A DNA stretch of 64,000 nt from Bisporella sp. PMI_857 (taxonomy: Eukaryota > Ascomycota > Leotiomycetes > Helotiales > Helotiaceae), in assembly GCA_021307315.1 (NCBI GenBank), contig JAJSPD010000005.1, positions 682,001 through 746,000 of the forward strand. The letters run 5' to 3'. This document shows positions 1 through 11,384 of this stretch, one piece after another; the first letter of the stretch is position 1, and the number at the start of each line of letters is the position of its first letter. The position numbers and the translations under genes are program-made. The notes beneath the pieces were generated by a model. It ran no database searches. It was not told the DNA's origin and saw only the letters and a program-made list of their open reading frames with translations.

Positions 1-1187
1 CCACTGGCACCAACAATGCCTCACACGATATTGTCAGGGCAAACCTTGACAAGTCTATACATATCCGGGAGACCGTGAAGGGGCCTCGATATTGCCCATC
101 GCTGGAATCGAAAGTCATCCGATTCTCAAATAAGGAGCACCACATTGTATGGCTTGAACCGGAAGGATTCAATAGCGATGTCATATATCCTAACGGGATA
201 TCTATGACAATTCCTGCGGATGCCCAGGAGCAACTGCTCAAGACGATCAAAGGCCTAGAGAACGTCACAATGCTACAGCCAGGTTATGGAGTAGAGTACG
301 ACTACGTCGATCCGAGAAGCCTAAAATCTACTCTAGAAACAAAAGCGATCCGTGGTCTCTACTTAGCTGGTCAGATCAATGGAACTACTGGGTATGAGGA
401 AGCTGCCGCACAGGGAATCATAGCTGGAATCAACGCTGGCCTCGCATCACAATCCCGAGATCCAATAGTCCTATCCCGAGCAGATGGCTACATTGGAATC
501 ATGATTGATGATCTCATAACAAAAGGTGTTTCAGAACCTTACAGGATGTTTACATCGCGCAGCGAGTATCGAATGAGCGCTAGAGCTGATAACGCGGACC
601 TTCGTCTTACCGCGAAAGGACATCAAGCCGGCGTAGTAAGCGACAAAAGATGGACGAGTTTCAATGACGAGGTAGCTCAGATGGCGGAGCTTAAGGCTGC
701 GCTTGAAGGTTATACATCAAGTGCTCAAGTTTGGCTCAAGGACGGATTCAAGGTCAGCAATGACTCTCTGAGAAGAAGTGCGTTTCAGATACTGCGCTTG
801 GCCGGTATGACCATCGACCAAATGACGAGCCAGGTCCCAGAAATCGCAAAGTACTCGGATCGCATCAAGAGACGTGTGGAAATAGAGGCAGTTTACGCGC
901 CATACGTCGAGCACCAATTAAACGCCATGAAGGTATTCCTCAAGGACGAGAGCCTTAGACTACCCCTCGATCTAGACTACGATTCAATATTCGGGCTCTC
1001 AACCCACGAGAAGAGCATCTTGCAGATCACGAAGCCAGAGTCCATCGGGCAAGCACGGAGAATCGAAGGGATGACCCCCTCGGGCTGTCTGCGATTGCTG
1101 GAGTTCGTTCGAAACAGGAGCCGTTTGGCGGCAAAAGCATTGGCGGCTGAGGAGATTGCTATCAGGAAGCAGCAGTACATGCAATGA
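1..1187 (+). CDS. MTO1: MTO1/GidA-type mitochondrial tRNA uridine-34 modification enzyme, 3' part
   Basis: C-terminal about 394 codons of an MnmG/GidA-family protein; the frame is open from base 3, so the start lies outside the window. Family role: with the GTPase MSS1/MnmE it installs the carboxymethylaminomethyl-type group on U34 of mitochondrial tRNAs, using FAD and a folate donor. Seen here: the [16 protein letters not shown] motif near base 372, the YIGIMIDDL segment near 490, and the SRSEYRM...[10 protein letters not shown] block near 556-610, all family hallmarks, followed by the helical C-terminal domain and a stop at 1185-1187. No intron is needed in this part. The upstream FAD-binding half is missing only because of the window edge. 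The convergent neighbour is cardiolipin synthase, also mitochondrial, but this is probably coincidence. Confidence 0.93.
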   Translation, partial: TGTNNASHDIVRANLDKSIHIRETVKGPRYCPSLESKVIRFSNKEHHIVWLEPEGFNSDVIYPNGISMTIPADAQEQLLKTIKGLENVTMLQPGYGVEYDYVDPRSLKSTLETKAIRGLYLAGQINGTTGYEEAAAQGIIAGINAGLASQSRDPIVLSRADGYIGIMIDDLITKGVSEPYRMFTSRSEYRMSARADNADLRLTAKGHQAGVVSDKRWTSFNDEVAQMAELKAALEGYTSSAQVWLKDGFKVSNDSLRRSAFQILRLAGMTIDQMTSQVPEIAKYSDRIKRRVEIEAVYAPYVEHQLNAMKVFLKDESLRLPLDLDYDSIFGLSTHEKSILQITKPESIGQARRIEGMTPSGCLRLLEFVRNRSRLAAKALAAEEIAIRKQQYMQ

Positions 1188-1806
1188 AAGATAGAATCGC
1201 GAAGACATTTGTTGGAAGATTTATTATTTCATCAAAAGCGCAGGATTTGGCTTCGCCAATGTATAGATGACGATATTCAACACGCCAAGCTACAGCATGA
1301 GGGAAGCTCTCGTCATAGTTCTTGAGGATGGCTGGCATTATATCGTGTAGCCTGCCTGGAAAGGGAATGTTCGCCAATAAGAAGGCCTGAGCAGCAAAAG
1401 AGGCTGCCTGATATCCAGAGCTAAATGTTGACCCTCAAGCCATTTCAGTTGGACCTGAAACTGTATTAAAAGCCATGTAGAACTAATAGCATTGTAACAA
1501 TATTTTAAGAAATCATAACCCCTATCCCATCAGTCGTGTCGGATCTATAATAGCGCCTTCTATGCATGATAGATTGAGCATTACATGTAGTTCCCCCGAA
1601 TCAATGTCATGTCCTCTACAACACACATAATATCATTGAGGCACTTTTCAATTTCCTATGAGGACTCAGGAATTGGCATAGAGCCTGTTGATTTTAATGC
1701 ACATGAACAAGTCATGACTTTAGATATATGTTACAGTTATCATACAAACACCCTCTTCCTTCCTTCCTTCATTTCTGCTTGCCTTCCTTCTTCTCCGATG
1801 TCTCGC
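1188..1806. other. Convergent intergenic region, no gene seen
   Basis: It lies between the 3' ends of MTO1 (+) and cardiolipin synthase (-). Only short chance frames are present; it should hold both 3' UTRs. A run of CCTT repeats sits near 1755-1790. Confidence 0.6.
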
Positions 1807-3139
1807 CTACAGAAGCGCGATCAGCATCGAAGCATGGGCAAGCTTTCGCCTTGGATGACGCGGGAATTGGGGCAAATACGTACCCTGATCTTTGTTCAAT
1901 ATCTTGACCGCATCCTTCGTGTAGATATAGCTAGCACCGCTCCAAATCGTCGTGGTAGCCACGAGATACCTGGCATGTAACGTCAGCATCGCAGCCTGCT
2001 CGCTAGCACAACGACGACGACAACACCAAGGGGAAGAAATCCTTACTGCATAGCCGTCATAGCGGCGCTCACATCGGTCGTGATAAGCGGCATGGCGGTC
2101 GTCGCTCCAATTAATGCAAGCTGCAGCGCCGTATTGTATTTGCTGATGGTCGTAGGATGCACCTCTGCAGACGGCAGCGAGAAGTCCCAGTACCGCGAGA
2201 AGGTCTTGGGCGGAGGGAGAGAGATCCACCTGTAATAGATGGCGGCGATGGCAAGGCCCACATCGCGGCCGAGGATGATGACCGCTAGCCATACTATTTT
2301 GCCGTCAGCATAGAGAACGACAGGAATGGGCGGGGTGGGCTAGGGGAGGTACCTGGCAGCGCGCCCTTGACGGCTAAGCAAACGGTCAAGATTGTCATGA
2401 GGGTCTTGTCGGCCATGGGATCGATCACCGTCCCGACCACCGTCTGGAGATTCCACCGGCGAGCGATATACCCGTCCACCAGATCCGTGATTCCGGCATA
2501 CGCGAAAAGCCCGAGGGCCCAGGCATGGTAATCATGCAGGACGAGGTAACCGACGACTGGCGCGGCGACGAGGCGGGAGAATGTTAGGATGTTGGGTATG
2601 GTATAGATGTTTTCGTGTGGCGTGAGCTGTGTTAGAGCGTTTAGAAGTGGTTTCCTTTTTTTCCCGGAAGGATCCGGAGTTCTGGAGATGAGGACAATCA
2701 GCCTTGGAGCTTCAAGCAAGCTGTACGACACAAAGAGAACAACAGCCGGAGAAAGCGGTTGTGTCACGTGATGATAGAAGCTTCTCGACTAGGTTCCTAT
2801 TATGAGTATGTCTCAGGGTCAAAGTGCACTTGCCGTGCCTCACTCTCCGGCGGAGGTTTTGATGTCGAGTATAGCACCGATCTGTCTTGCTTACAGCTCC
2901 ATCGTCGTCTGTGCAAGGGTTAGCCGTACATTCTCTCAACGGAAAAAGACATACAAAGCATCAAGCTGCGCCTCATGCCGCGGCCTCGAAGCTGTCCACA
3001 AAGAAGCCTTGCTCGTGCCAGCCGTATTCCTATAAGGGGCTCTAAACAGCTGCTTTGTAGGTTGCATGGGTACCATCCAGACTGCCTCCCTCCAGCGGGA
3101 ACACGGTCTCAATAGAAGCTGCCGAACCATGTTCACCAC
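1807..3139 (-). CDS. CRD1: Cardiolipin synthase (CDP-alcohol phosphatidyltransferase), mitochondrial
   Basis: Condenses CDP-diacylglycerol with phosphatidylglycerol to make cardiolipin in the mitochondrial inner membrane. Proposed exons (minus strand): 3139-2955, 2908-2844, 2709-2353, 2293-2047, 2002-1807, giving 349 residues with all phases consistent. Seen: an Arg-rich, acid-poor N-terminus fitting a mitochondrial presequence; ENIYTIPN before the first membrane segment; the family signature DLVDGYIAR...G...D...D at about residues 159-184; then LPVWLAVIILGRDVG and SLPPPKTFSRYWDFSLPS, typical of fungal cardiolipin synthases. Intron 1 has a GTATGT donor and a CTAAC branch. The second intron (2843-2710) and hence the N-terminal 90 residues are less certain, because other acceptors are possible; the catalytic part is firm. 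Confidence 0.88.
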
Positions 3140-3883
3140 ATCTCGCGTTTCACGTCACAGGGGCGGCCTTGTACGGAAGAATACCAGAGCTGTTAGGCGT
3201 TGTGAGGGTTGCTTGAGATATACAACCAGCACATGCTGAGCGACGTTCTCCTGCTAATGTCGCACACGATGCCAAGCGTCGCTAAATATTCCTAATGCAG
3301 GCGCTCTTGATGGGTACTTATTTCAGGGGGCTTATTCATTCAGTACTTGTCGTTCAAGTCTATCCGATGGTTTCATTCGACAGCTAGTTCTAACACATTC
3401 TTAGTAATCAAAATTACATCTACCAAGATTCTTATTTGCTTTTTGAGTGCTGAATATTTTCACAAGCAAACGTTCAATATCTTTCAATCACTCAATGCTT
3501 GGATATAATATTCTATGATTGTTCGTAGCTAATGCATTTTAAAGTTTTTCCTATCGATACGCCAGAGTCCAGTTCATAAATGACTACCTGTGTCTGCAAA
3601 ATGCCGTTTGAACAAGTCGAAGCCTAGTATAATTCATCCCTTCACCAGCAAAGTACAGCGTTGAGAGACCAACCATGCTTACGCATAAAAGGTGCACTCC
3701 ATATCATAAACTCCTATAGTACCAGGGTATACCAACGCCAAGTTCCCAGCGGAAGTTCATTTTGTGAACCCTAGGGCCGCAATCCGTGATACGCCGAGCC
3801 ATTTCCTTATAGATGCACTTCCAAGTTCCTTCCCACATCTTTCTAGCTTATAAATTGTCCTTGCTTATGATGAAATCGAAGAC
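3140..3883. other. Intergenic: cardiolipin synthase promoter and WOPR gene 3' flank
   Basis: Both flanking genes run on the minus strand, so this holds the CRD1 promoter and the 3' UTR of the WOPR gene. No credible ORF. A TTAAAGTTT nonamer at 3539-3547 matches the published WOPR binding core but may be chance. Confidence 0.5.
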
Positions 3884-5356
3884 CTAAGATGGCTGGTTAT
3901 TGTACGAGGACGACCAATCCTCATGTGAAGGCGTATGAACATTTTCATGATCACCAGAAGAACCAGCGCCTCCCCAGGCATTTGCTCTTGCCGCACCAGT
4001 ATCCATGTTAGGAAAGTGAGTGGAAGATCTCTCAAAGGGACCTGAGAGCTGAGATGCGGAATTTGGTGCAGGCATATTTGGTACAGGCGAAGGCGCTGGC
4101 ATATGAGGTGCTGGCATTTGACCCGTGGTATGGGGGGGCGTGGGCAAGGTCGTATAGGTCTGAGGGTGACCAAAACCATCTCGGGCACTTCCAAAGGGCG
4201 AGTATGCGGGGTTTGCAGCATATCTTGGATCTACTGATGTGGGTGGATAACCCGACATACTTGAATCTGCGTATGATATGCGGCGATCATACAAATCAGT
4301 CGCAGGTTGTCCCGCAGATCGCTGTCCATTTGATTGTGCAGGTTGATAATGTTGTTGCTGATGTCTGTATTGCACATGCCCATGAACATAACCAGCGGCT
4401 TGTTGTACCCCAGCAGTAGCTGGGTAATTGTTGTAATTGCTATTCGATACTGCTGGAGGAGGTACCGCTTGAGGGATTCCATTCCAGGTAGGAGCACCCA
4501 TACTGGAATGCACATTAAAACCAGCGATAGTGCTGCTTCCAAATCCTAGGGCTGGACCAGGCAGGGACATCGACCTTTGAGCGACAGTTTGGTTAGTCAT
4601 CTCATATCCGTTACGAGACTGTGCATACGAGGCGTATGGAGGCACCTGAACTTGAACATAATCCAGAGTAGAAACCTCGTCAATTGGTGTTCTGAAATTT
4701 TGTCGTTGAGGAGTTAGTTCATCTCGTAGATTAACACCCGTGAATTGAGGGTCCCTAGTGGGGCTGGTGAGTCTGTTGGCTAGTATATCCGCAACTGTGT
4801 AGTAGGAGACCAAGTGGTGCGAGGTTCCGTTCACAGTGACGCTGATAGTCTTTTTGATCAATCCATCTTTCTTGAAGTCATAGGAATCTTCCAGTGACCC
4901 AAATAGCATGCGTGTTGTCTCTTTATTCAAGCCCGACTCGGCACCTGGCTCGCTATAGCTCGAACTCGAGGCACCAGGCTCACCGCTGTTGAGACCTTCC
5001 GACGAGGATTGCGACTTTACACCGCCAGAAATTTTGTTTCGATTCTTCTTGGCTCGTTTCTTCTCGCCTGGTGGGAATGGCCTCTCAAGTTGTCGATAGA
5101 CCAAGAAGTTGCCCAAGATACGACTCGGGCTCCAAGAAATTCCGTCCGTCCATCGTTTGATGCCAGAGGTGTTCTCTTCGTAGATGAAGACATTTCCGCT
5201 CTTGATTAAGCTATGTCGTTCACGGTCGTGGGCGCGGCGAGAAACATGACGCAAGGAGCCTGCAAGACAGCACTCGAAAAGTAGAAGAGCGTCGGTGGTG
5301 GAGCCAATGTAACCTTGGAAAGTTGGCTGGAGTTGAGCTTGGGACGACATGTTCAA
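3884..5356 (-). CDS. WOPR (Gti1/Pac2 family) transcriptional regulator, Wor1/Ryp1/Sge1/Reg1-like
   Basis: Single-exon gene of 490 residues (488 if the Met at 5350 is the start). The family controls white-opaque switching in Candida (Wor1), yeast-phase growth in Histoplasma (Ryp1) and virulence or secondary metabolism in plant pathogens (Sge1, Reg1). The first WOPR box covers about residues 8-105, with LLLFECCLAG, RRAHDRERHSLIKSG, IYEENTSGIKRWTDG and SPSRILGNFLVYRQL, a near-exact family core. The second box is about residues 150-230, with KKDGLIKKTISV and LVSYYTVADI. Between them is a Lys/Ser-rich linker; the last 260 residues are Gln/Pro/Ser/Tyr-rich and low in complexity, as usual for transactivation tails. 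Upstream is an unusually long gene-free stretch, as seen for WOR1. It could be the paralogous Pac2 class, but the sequence reads as the Ryp1/Sge1 class. Confidence 0.94.
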   Translation of the reverse strand: MNMSSQAQLQPTFQGYIGSTTDALLLFECCLAGSLRHVSRRAHDRERHSLIKSGNVFIYEENTSGIKRWTDGISWSPSRILGNFLVYRQLERPFPPGEKKRAKKNRNKISGGVKSQSSSEGLNSGEPGASSSSYSEPGAESGLNKETTRMLFGSLEDSYDFKKDGLIKKTISVTVNGTSHHLVSYYTVADILANRLTSPTRDPQFTGVNLRDELTPQRQNFRTPIDEVSTLDYVQVQVPPYASYAQSRNGYEMTNQTVAQRSMSLPGPALGFGSSTIAGFNVHSSMGAPTWNGIPQAVPPPAVSNSNYNNYPATAGVQQAAGYVHGHVQYRHQQQHYQPAQSNGQRSAGQPATDLYDRRISYADSSMSGYPPTSVDPRYAANPAYSPFGSARDGFGHPQTYTTLPTPPHTTGQMPAPHMPAPSPVPNMPAPNSASQLSGPFERSSTHFPNMDTGAARANAWGGAGSSGDHENVHTPSHEDWSSSYNNQPS

Positions 5357-6500
5357 CTCGATATATGCAGCCTAGCTAAGTGTAGCTACTAAAAGGGCCG
5401 GTGTGTCTAGTATATAGCCGTTTCCCGAAGTAAAACAGGATCGGCGATGAATGGGGAGGGAGCTTTTATAAGTAGTTTGGAAGAGGTAGAAAGAAGGGAA
5501 AGAGCCTGTTGAGAGAATCCTTTGGAAGTCCAATGGAGACGGAGACTTTCATCTCCGGGTTCTTGAATGAATTCGCAGTCCGGGGGAGGGAAAAGGGAAG
5601 CGCGGCTTAGTAGTAGTCGAAGCTGCGTTTACAATTGTATTTGCAGTTGCCGGTGGAGGAGTGCGAAGAAGAGGGGCATTCGCATAGCTCCCAAGAACTA
5701 GGGAGCGAGGGGAGGGAGCGAGCGAGCGAACGACGAGGATTGTTTTTCTTGGACGGGAGACTCCACGGAGCAGGGACCAGGGGTTGTAATGCTCTTTTTT
5801 CCCTTTCTCGCTCTCTATTCTCTCACTCACGGAACCAACCAAGGATGCTGCCCAACTTTGCTTGAGCTTGGAGCAAGTGCGGAAAACAGGTCCCAAGAGA
5901 ACCAACGCTGGGGGCGGGCACCCAAGACTCCTGCCAAACCGTTTGAATAATTTTTTTTTTGGGGCTTGGAAGCAGGGTCCGACGATCGATGGAGGAGGCC
6001 CCTGTCGCGGCTGTTTGGGTACTCGTCGTATTTGATGATGCGTTCAGGAACGGCGAACTTTACAATGCGTGGCTATGAAAGAAGGGGTCCAAGACAAGAA
6101 GCTCGACCAAGAAGATGCTGCTGCAGCAGCAGACCAGAATAGCAAAGCAGCAAGGCAGACTGACATGCGCGTAGGCGGGGAGGAGCCTCCAGAGCCGCAA
6201 TTGACTTTTTTCCAAGAGAAAGTATAACGGCGGCATCAATGATATTGAGAGTTTGGTTCTTTTTATATGCTCACAATTATTATCTGTTGTGGTGTTCCCA
6301 CTTCCCCATGTGCATCAAAATGTGTTGAAGGGACCACCTTGTTCAGCGAGCGGTTTTTGCGGGGAAAGGTCTAGTTCAGTTAGTGCGTGTTGGGCACAGA
6401 GAGACAGAAACCCGTTCTCAGAGAAGGGGCCAACCATCACCGAAACTATCGATGGACACAAAGACGCCCACCAAGCTACGCTACACACTATACTATTTCC

Positions 6501-6540
6501 TACACACTACAATACACTACAATACACTACAATAAACTAC
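6501..6540. repeat. 10-bp tandem repeat, about 4 copies
   Basis: The unit TACACTACAA is repeated about four times with small changes. It lies in the presumed WOPR promoter or leader. Confidence 0.85.
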
Positions 6541-6564
6541 ACTATACCATACTGTACCATACGA

Positions 6565-6586
6565 CTCCTCCTCCTCCTCCTCCTCC
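6565..6586. repeat. CTC/TCC microsatellite
   Basis: Uninterrupted CTC triplets (about 7 copies) directly downstream of the TACACTACAA repeat. Confidence 0.9.
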
Positions 6587-6628
6587 TTCCAGTGAGTGCA
6601 CTTCCCCTTCCCTTCTTCCCCTTCCCCT

Positions 6629-6645
6629 CCCCCCCCCCCCCCCCC
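6629..6645. repeat. Poly-C tract of 17
   Basis: A homopolymer C run after a CT-rich stretch; G-rich on the minus (WOPR) strand. It is also a likely place for base-calling error. Confidence 0.9.
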
Positions 6646-9600
6646 GACAGAATTGTTCGAGGTATGCTGATCATGGCTAAGCGATGGCCCTGGGGTGGAC
6701 CGGAAAAAGGTTGATAATTAGCCCAGCCGTACACTAACTACACTGACCGACTCATTCTACTACTCTCCTGTCTTGTACTTGCACTGTCCTGTTCTGGATT
6801 GGGCCCTGTCCTCATCACCCTACCATACAAATTCACCCTTACTACAGTACCACCCTGCTTCCCTCCAAGCCCTTTCTCACACTGCCAGTCATCATTTGCG
6901 CACCACCACGCCTTGGCTTGCCGGACCGGACTTAAACTTGACACTGCTTTAGCACCCTCCCTACCCGTCTCCACTAACGTGACAAGAGAAATGGGTTGCA
7001 GCCCAGGTAAAAAAACTAAGCTTTGCTGCGTGGGTGTGTCTGTGGGCTGCCTCCCTTCGGCCCAGTCCAAGACTCCCTCACTTGCGCTTGATCCATGCAT
7101 GCATGTGAGGCGGTGGATACGTTTGCCCTACTTTGCCTTATTGTACATGTACAAGGGCCGCAAGAAAACGCCGTTTGATATTATCTCTTGTCCGATGCTG
7201 ATGACGGTGGTTTCCGTGGCCGGTCCGTCCGTCATGGTTGAGCGATCCTCGACAAATCCAGGGGTCTGCCTCAGACCCAACGATCCAGAACCCCGATCTG
7301 CTAAGAGAGATGCCGCCCTCAGGGTCCTCCAGAACCCTTTCCCTCTCACCCGCAGGCTATGCTTGCCGAAGCCTCGAAAGCCTCATAATCGCATTACGTC
7401 TGAAAGCGTCATGTTACTCATGGATGCTTCGTACTTACTTTTTAACCCTACCTTGCCTTGCCTTACCTTGATTAACCTGCTTGACGTCATGCAATTGCGA
7501 ACGTGCTTTCGCATTCGCTATCCGCACGCGGTCCAGAGCGATTAAAGCACAATATGATTTGTGTTTAGGACGATGCGACGGAGAAAACTCGATATCGGTA
7601 CATCCATGCTCCACCCTCTAAGACCTACCGCTTGCGATTGAAATCTTGCCCCAATCTGCTACAGCAATAACAGGGTCCAGACCCATGTTGCGAGATCTGC
7701 AACATTTTTTCCGGGTAAGCTCAACACCAAGGTTCATTGCCCAAAAGCCAAGCAGATTCACGCAACTCAGCCTCTAATACAGTAACGTCCAAGACTTTAA
7801 AGTCGTGTTGGGTTAGATCTAATCGGTACGTGCAAGCTTGCATAAGTTGCATTGCAGGCTTGCGGCTTGCAGCAAAGTCGCCACCACTAGCCGTTAACTT
7901 ACCTCGTTTACTTTTGTAGCACCCTAACTATAAAAGGCTTGTGTCTCCATACCTGGCCTAATAGTACGGCCGTTGTAGACATGAATTCACGAAAGCATCC
8001 TCTTGCAATAGAGGGATTTCAAGCTGCTCGTCGGGTCCGAAGAAACGGCGATAACCCACCGATTTTCAGGGCATGGGGATATTCCGTCGGTAATAAACAT
8101 AAATCAGGGAATTGGCAGCCTACAGCCGAGCTGGAAGTGGATCTAGAATCCAGCACTTAAGAATCTGCGTCTGCTTTGTGGAATGTGCACACAATGCCGT
8201 GGTCATGCCAATAATACCACCCAACCGAAAAAAGAAGCCCAGTAAATTTAGTATATTTGAACTAACCAGAGGCTGTAAGGTCCCGTATCTGCTGAATTGA
8301 TAGCCTTCATGAGGAAAACAGATTTTCCAGGGGTATTGCTCCTTGGCTGCATGCCGGGGTGCTGGTTCTTTGTCTAAAGATTCATGGCTAGAAACTTGAC
8401 ACCAGTGCGTATCAAAGTAGCACAATAAACTAGCCCTAGACGGATCCGGCCATGTTGCTGCATAAAGCCACCTAAAGCTAAATTGTAGTGTGAAAGTCAA
8501 TTCAGCCCAGCAGTCTGGTACAGGTCTTGACTCGCCCTTGTTAGACTAACCCTTCCTGAAAGGGCCCCGTTCTTGGATCAGGCCGATTGTGAAGCAATTC
8601 TCAAAGCCGAAGAGCCCGGCCATCCCGGTAACCAGCCAGTCTATCAGGCTGCCAAGTCGAATTTGTGTGGTATAAGAAACTAGCCGGTGGGGGTGAACAA
8701 GACTCCCAAACATCTCCAAAATAAAGAAGTTGTCACGGATGTCTGTGCAACAAATGAATTTGATCCGAATACCTTGCTAGTAAACACCAGTGTTCATAAA
8801 GTCGAGTCCATAATGTCGGAATAAGCTTCCCGAAAGCTACGGAGTACGGTAGGTGTCAAGTCTGCTAACAACTTGAACTCCCGAAACCTGGGGTTGAGTA
8901 ACTTTACTCAGACAAGGTTTTGGCCGTGGTGTGAATCTTCCTCAAATTGGCTGTGCTAAGTTCAAAATAATACACGATGCAATATATTCGACAACTCGCT
9001 ATGAAACTCAATGTTTTTAATTCAACGACATCTTTATTCAAAGCATTGCTCATTAAACGGACATTGAATAAAGCTCAACTGGATATTGCTGGTGACTCTC
9101 AGGCGAATGATGTCTGACGTCGTTGGCGTTTATGGGAAAGCCTCCCCTCACATGCATTCCTAGCCTGAGTCGTGTGTTTTCTCCAGGAATGCCAGCAAAG
9201 ATCTGCGACTCGCATGCTGTTTGTGGCGAGGCGACGCATACACGTTGGCGGAAAGTATTGGCGCTTGACCTGAGTATGCCACTGAGTGAAAACAATTACG
9301 GCAGCTTTTGGCATTGCGGCATCCTCTTTTCGTCAGGTGAGATTTCATGACCGGGACCGGGGTTATCCTGATCAAGGGAAAGGAGAACGTACATACTGTA
9401 TGGCTCTAAGGCGCGCATATCGCGTAGCTGCTCGTCCGCGGTCCGGGTCGCCAAAGCTCCTCAAATCGCCTATGATGTTGCAAAAGTACAAAAATGGATG
9501 GGCAGTCGGCTCTGCTCTCGTAAGCTCTTTGCTGCTTGGCTACACAGGGCGGTAGAGTAATTGATATGAGTAATGATATTTGCCGTGCAAATTGGCACCC

Positions 9601-10024
9601 CATAGCTAAGATTAGGGCTTCGCTCCATCCAAGATCCATCTGCCGAGCTGAAAGCCTCAAGGGTACCCCCGATGCCCAAAGATCTTCAGGGTTCATGTAC
9701 AGAACAGTAGGGGTCTTTTGTTTTACAGGGCAATACAGCCAGCCGGGAGAGTTGGCGCAGAATCCGAAGGGGGAAATGGAATGGGGCTGGAGGTGGAGTG
9801 GGTCGCCTGCCGAACGCGCCCGCCCGCCGCTACGTGCTTCGTCCAAGAAGATACCGGTATGTCTCGTGCATGCATGAATTGTTTGTCTGCCAGGCCGCGC
9901 GCCCGCGATCCTACCCGTGTCTCAAGAAGCAGCTTTTTTTCTTCGACGACATCGCCGTTTGTGGTCTCCGGAGGCAGAGCGCATGTGGCACTTCTGTTTT
10001 GCCTTTTGACCCCGTAGAATAACG

Positions 10025-10066
10025 GTGGAGGTGGCGGTGGAGGTGCAAGTGGAAGTGGGGGGCAGG
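10025..10066. repeat. Imperfect GGTGGA-type repeat
   Basis: A purine-rich run of GGTGGAGGTGGC-like units ending in a G-run. Confidence 0.7.
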
Positions 10067-10670
10067 GGAGGTTTGAGGGCGGTTTCTATACAGTACTGTA
10101 CTTCATAAGTAAGTACTCTGTACAGGACAGTACAGTGCAGTAGTATTGCTATTCCTGGCCGGGTGCTGTACTGGCTGGTGCTTGATAATGTTGCCCCCAG
10201 TTGCATTTGGCAGCTGAGCCCAGCCCGTGGCGAACAAGGCCGTGTTACTCATGCCTTACTAATCACCACCCGCTTTGCCTAGTTCGGCCCGGTGCTAGGA
10301 TCTACGAGTACTTTCGTATGATGAACGCTGCTCAACCTCCTGTTATGCTAGACCCTGAAAAAATATGGCATACCTAAGAAACATTTGAAACATCCCGCTT
10401 GGATTCCGAGATATCCCAAGCCCTAGAAAGAGTTCGACCTGCCTTCTTTGCTGCAATAATGGCCTGCTTTGGCCTTGGTAATGACGTGGGAAAGGCGCAC
10501 TGGACTGGTCTTTCAGATAGGGGTTCACCTGGAGATCAGTGTTGTTGGAAACATCATCACATGGGGCACTGTACCGCCACATCACTCGACGCGAGCCTCG
10601 CAAAGGCATCCGAAGTAAAAATTTAACCAAGAAATCATAAATACCTCAGATTGGAGCTTACAGACAGCAC

Positions 10671-10714
10671 GAGGTAGGTAGATGAGTAGGTAGATTTGGT
10701 AGGTAGCTAGCTAG
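10671..10714. repeat. GGTAGAT/GGTAG repeat cluster
   Basis: Several GGTAG units (GAGGTAGGTAGATGAGTAGG and onward) ending in CTAGCTAG. No gene association is visible. Confidence 0.75.
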
Positions 10715-11384
10715 CAAACCACAGACTGTGACGAGTTGTACATCCCTTCTCTCCCCTTCCACTGTAATCCCATGCGTAAACAATTAAAGACATCACTTCC
10801 TTAATTAAAATTTTATGGAGCAACACAAAATCACTCTCTTTGATGTCAGGATGTTCAACTACTGTACAGGTAGTGCCAGCCGAGCCTTGCCATGACTAGT
10901 CCAAAGTATCGTGGTGTGCCACGGAAAGCCTTGAACTCTATTCCCAGCACGGGTCATACGCTAAGCCCAGCGGCCTCATATAATTGGACTCCTCTCTCTT
11001 GCCTTGTGATTTGCAATTGAGAAAAGCTTGGAGCTTGGAGTTTTACATCTCTGTGGAAACGCATGCTATTGGGCAAATGTAAAAAATCAAGAAGATGGCC
11101 ACCGCTTCTCTTCGCAATGGTTTCATTACTACCTGCTCTGTAGGAACATCGTCGTACGCTGGCGAATCGAGGACGACCTCCTCCAGACCTAACTAATTAT
11201 CATACATTTTCAGAACAAGGAATAGTCCTTGACCTTTTCCAATCTACTAGAGCTCGTCGGTCCGAGCTGTTTCGCACCTCATACCCTTGATTCATTCGCC
11301 AATCATTCCAAAGAACCCATGGAAGAAGTAGTATCAGCCATTAATGTGACATCGTACAAACTATTGGCGATCCTATCTCCACTA

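Larger units (their letters stand above)
5357..11384. promoter_or_regulatory. About 6 kb gene-free region upstream of the WOPR gene
   Basis: Between the WOPR start (5356, minus) and the 3' end of the TDP1-like gene (11385, minus) I find no frame with recognisable domains or a coherent splice structure. The stretch holds pyrimidine tracts, G-rich runs, several microsatellites and many short ATG frames. It should contain the WOPR promoter, probably a long 5' leader, and the TDP1-like 3' UTR. A plus-strand frame at 6799-7545 is open for 248 codons but reads as low-complexity chance sequence. Non-coding transcripts cannot be excluded by eye. Confidence 0.55.

Noticed and set aside
2712..2939. 75-codon minus frame over the cardiolipin synthase 5' region
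   Set aside because: Wrong frame for the proposed exon 2; the family N-terminus reads in the other frame.
3539..3547. TTAAAGTTT match to the WOPR binding core
   Set aside because: A 9-mer is expected about 0.5 times by chance on both strands of 64 kb, more in AT-rich DNA; it lies 3' of the WOPR gene rather than in its promoter.
6799..7545. 248-codon plus-strand frame in the WOPR upstream region
   Set aside because: No domain, signal peptide or intron context; composition follows the pyrimidine-rich DNA. Probably a chance frame, though not excluded.
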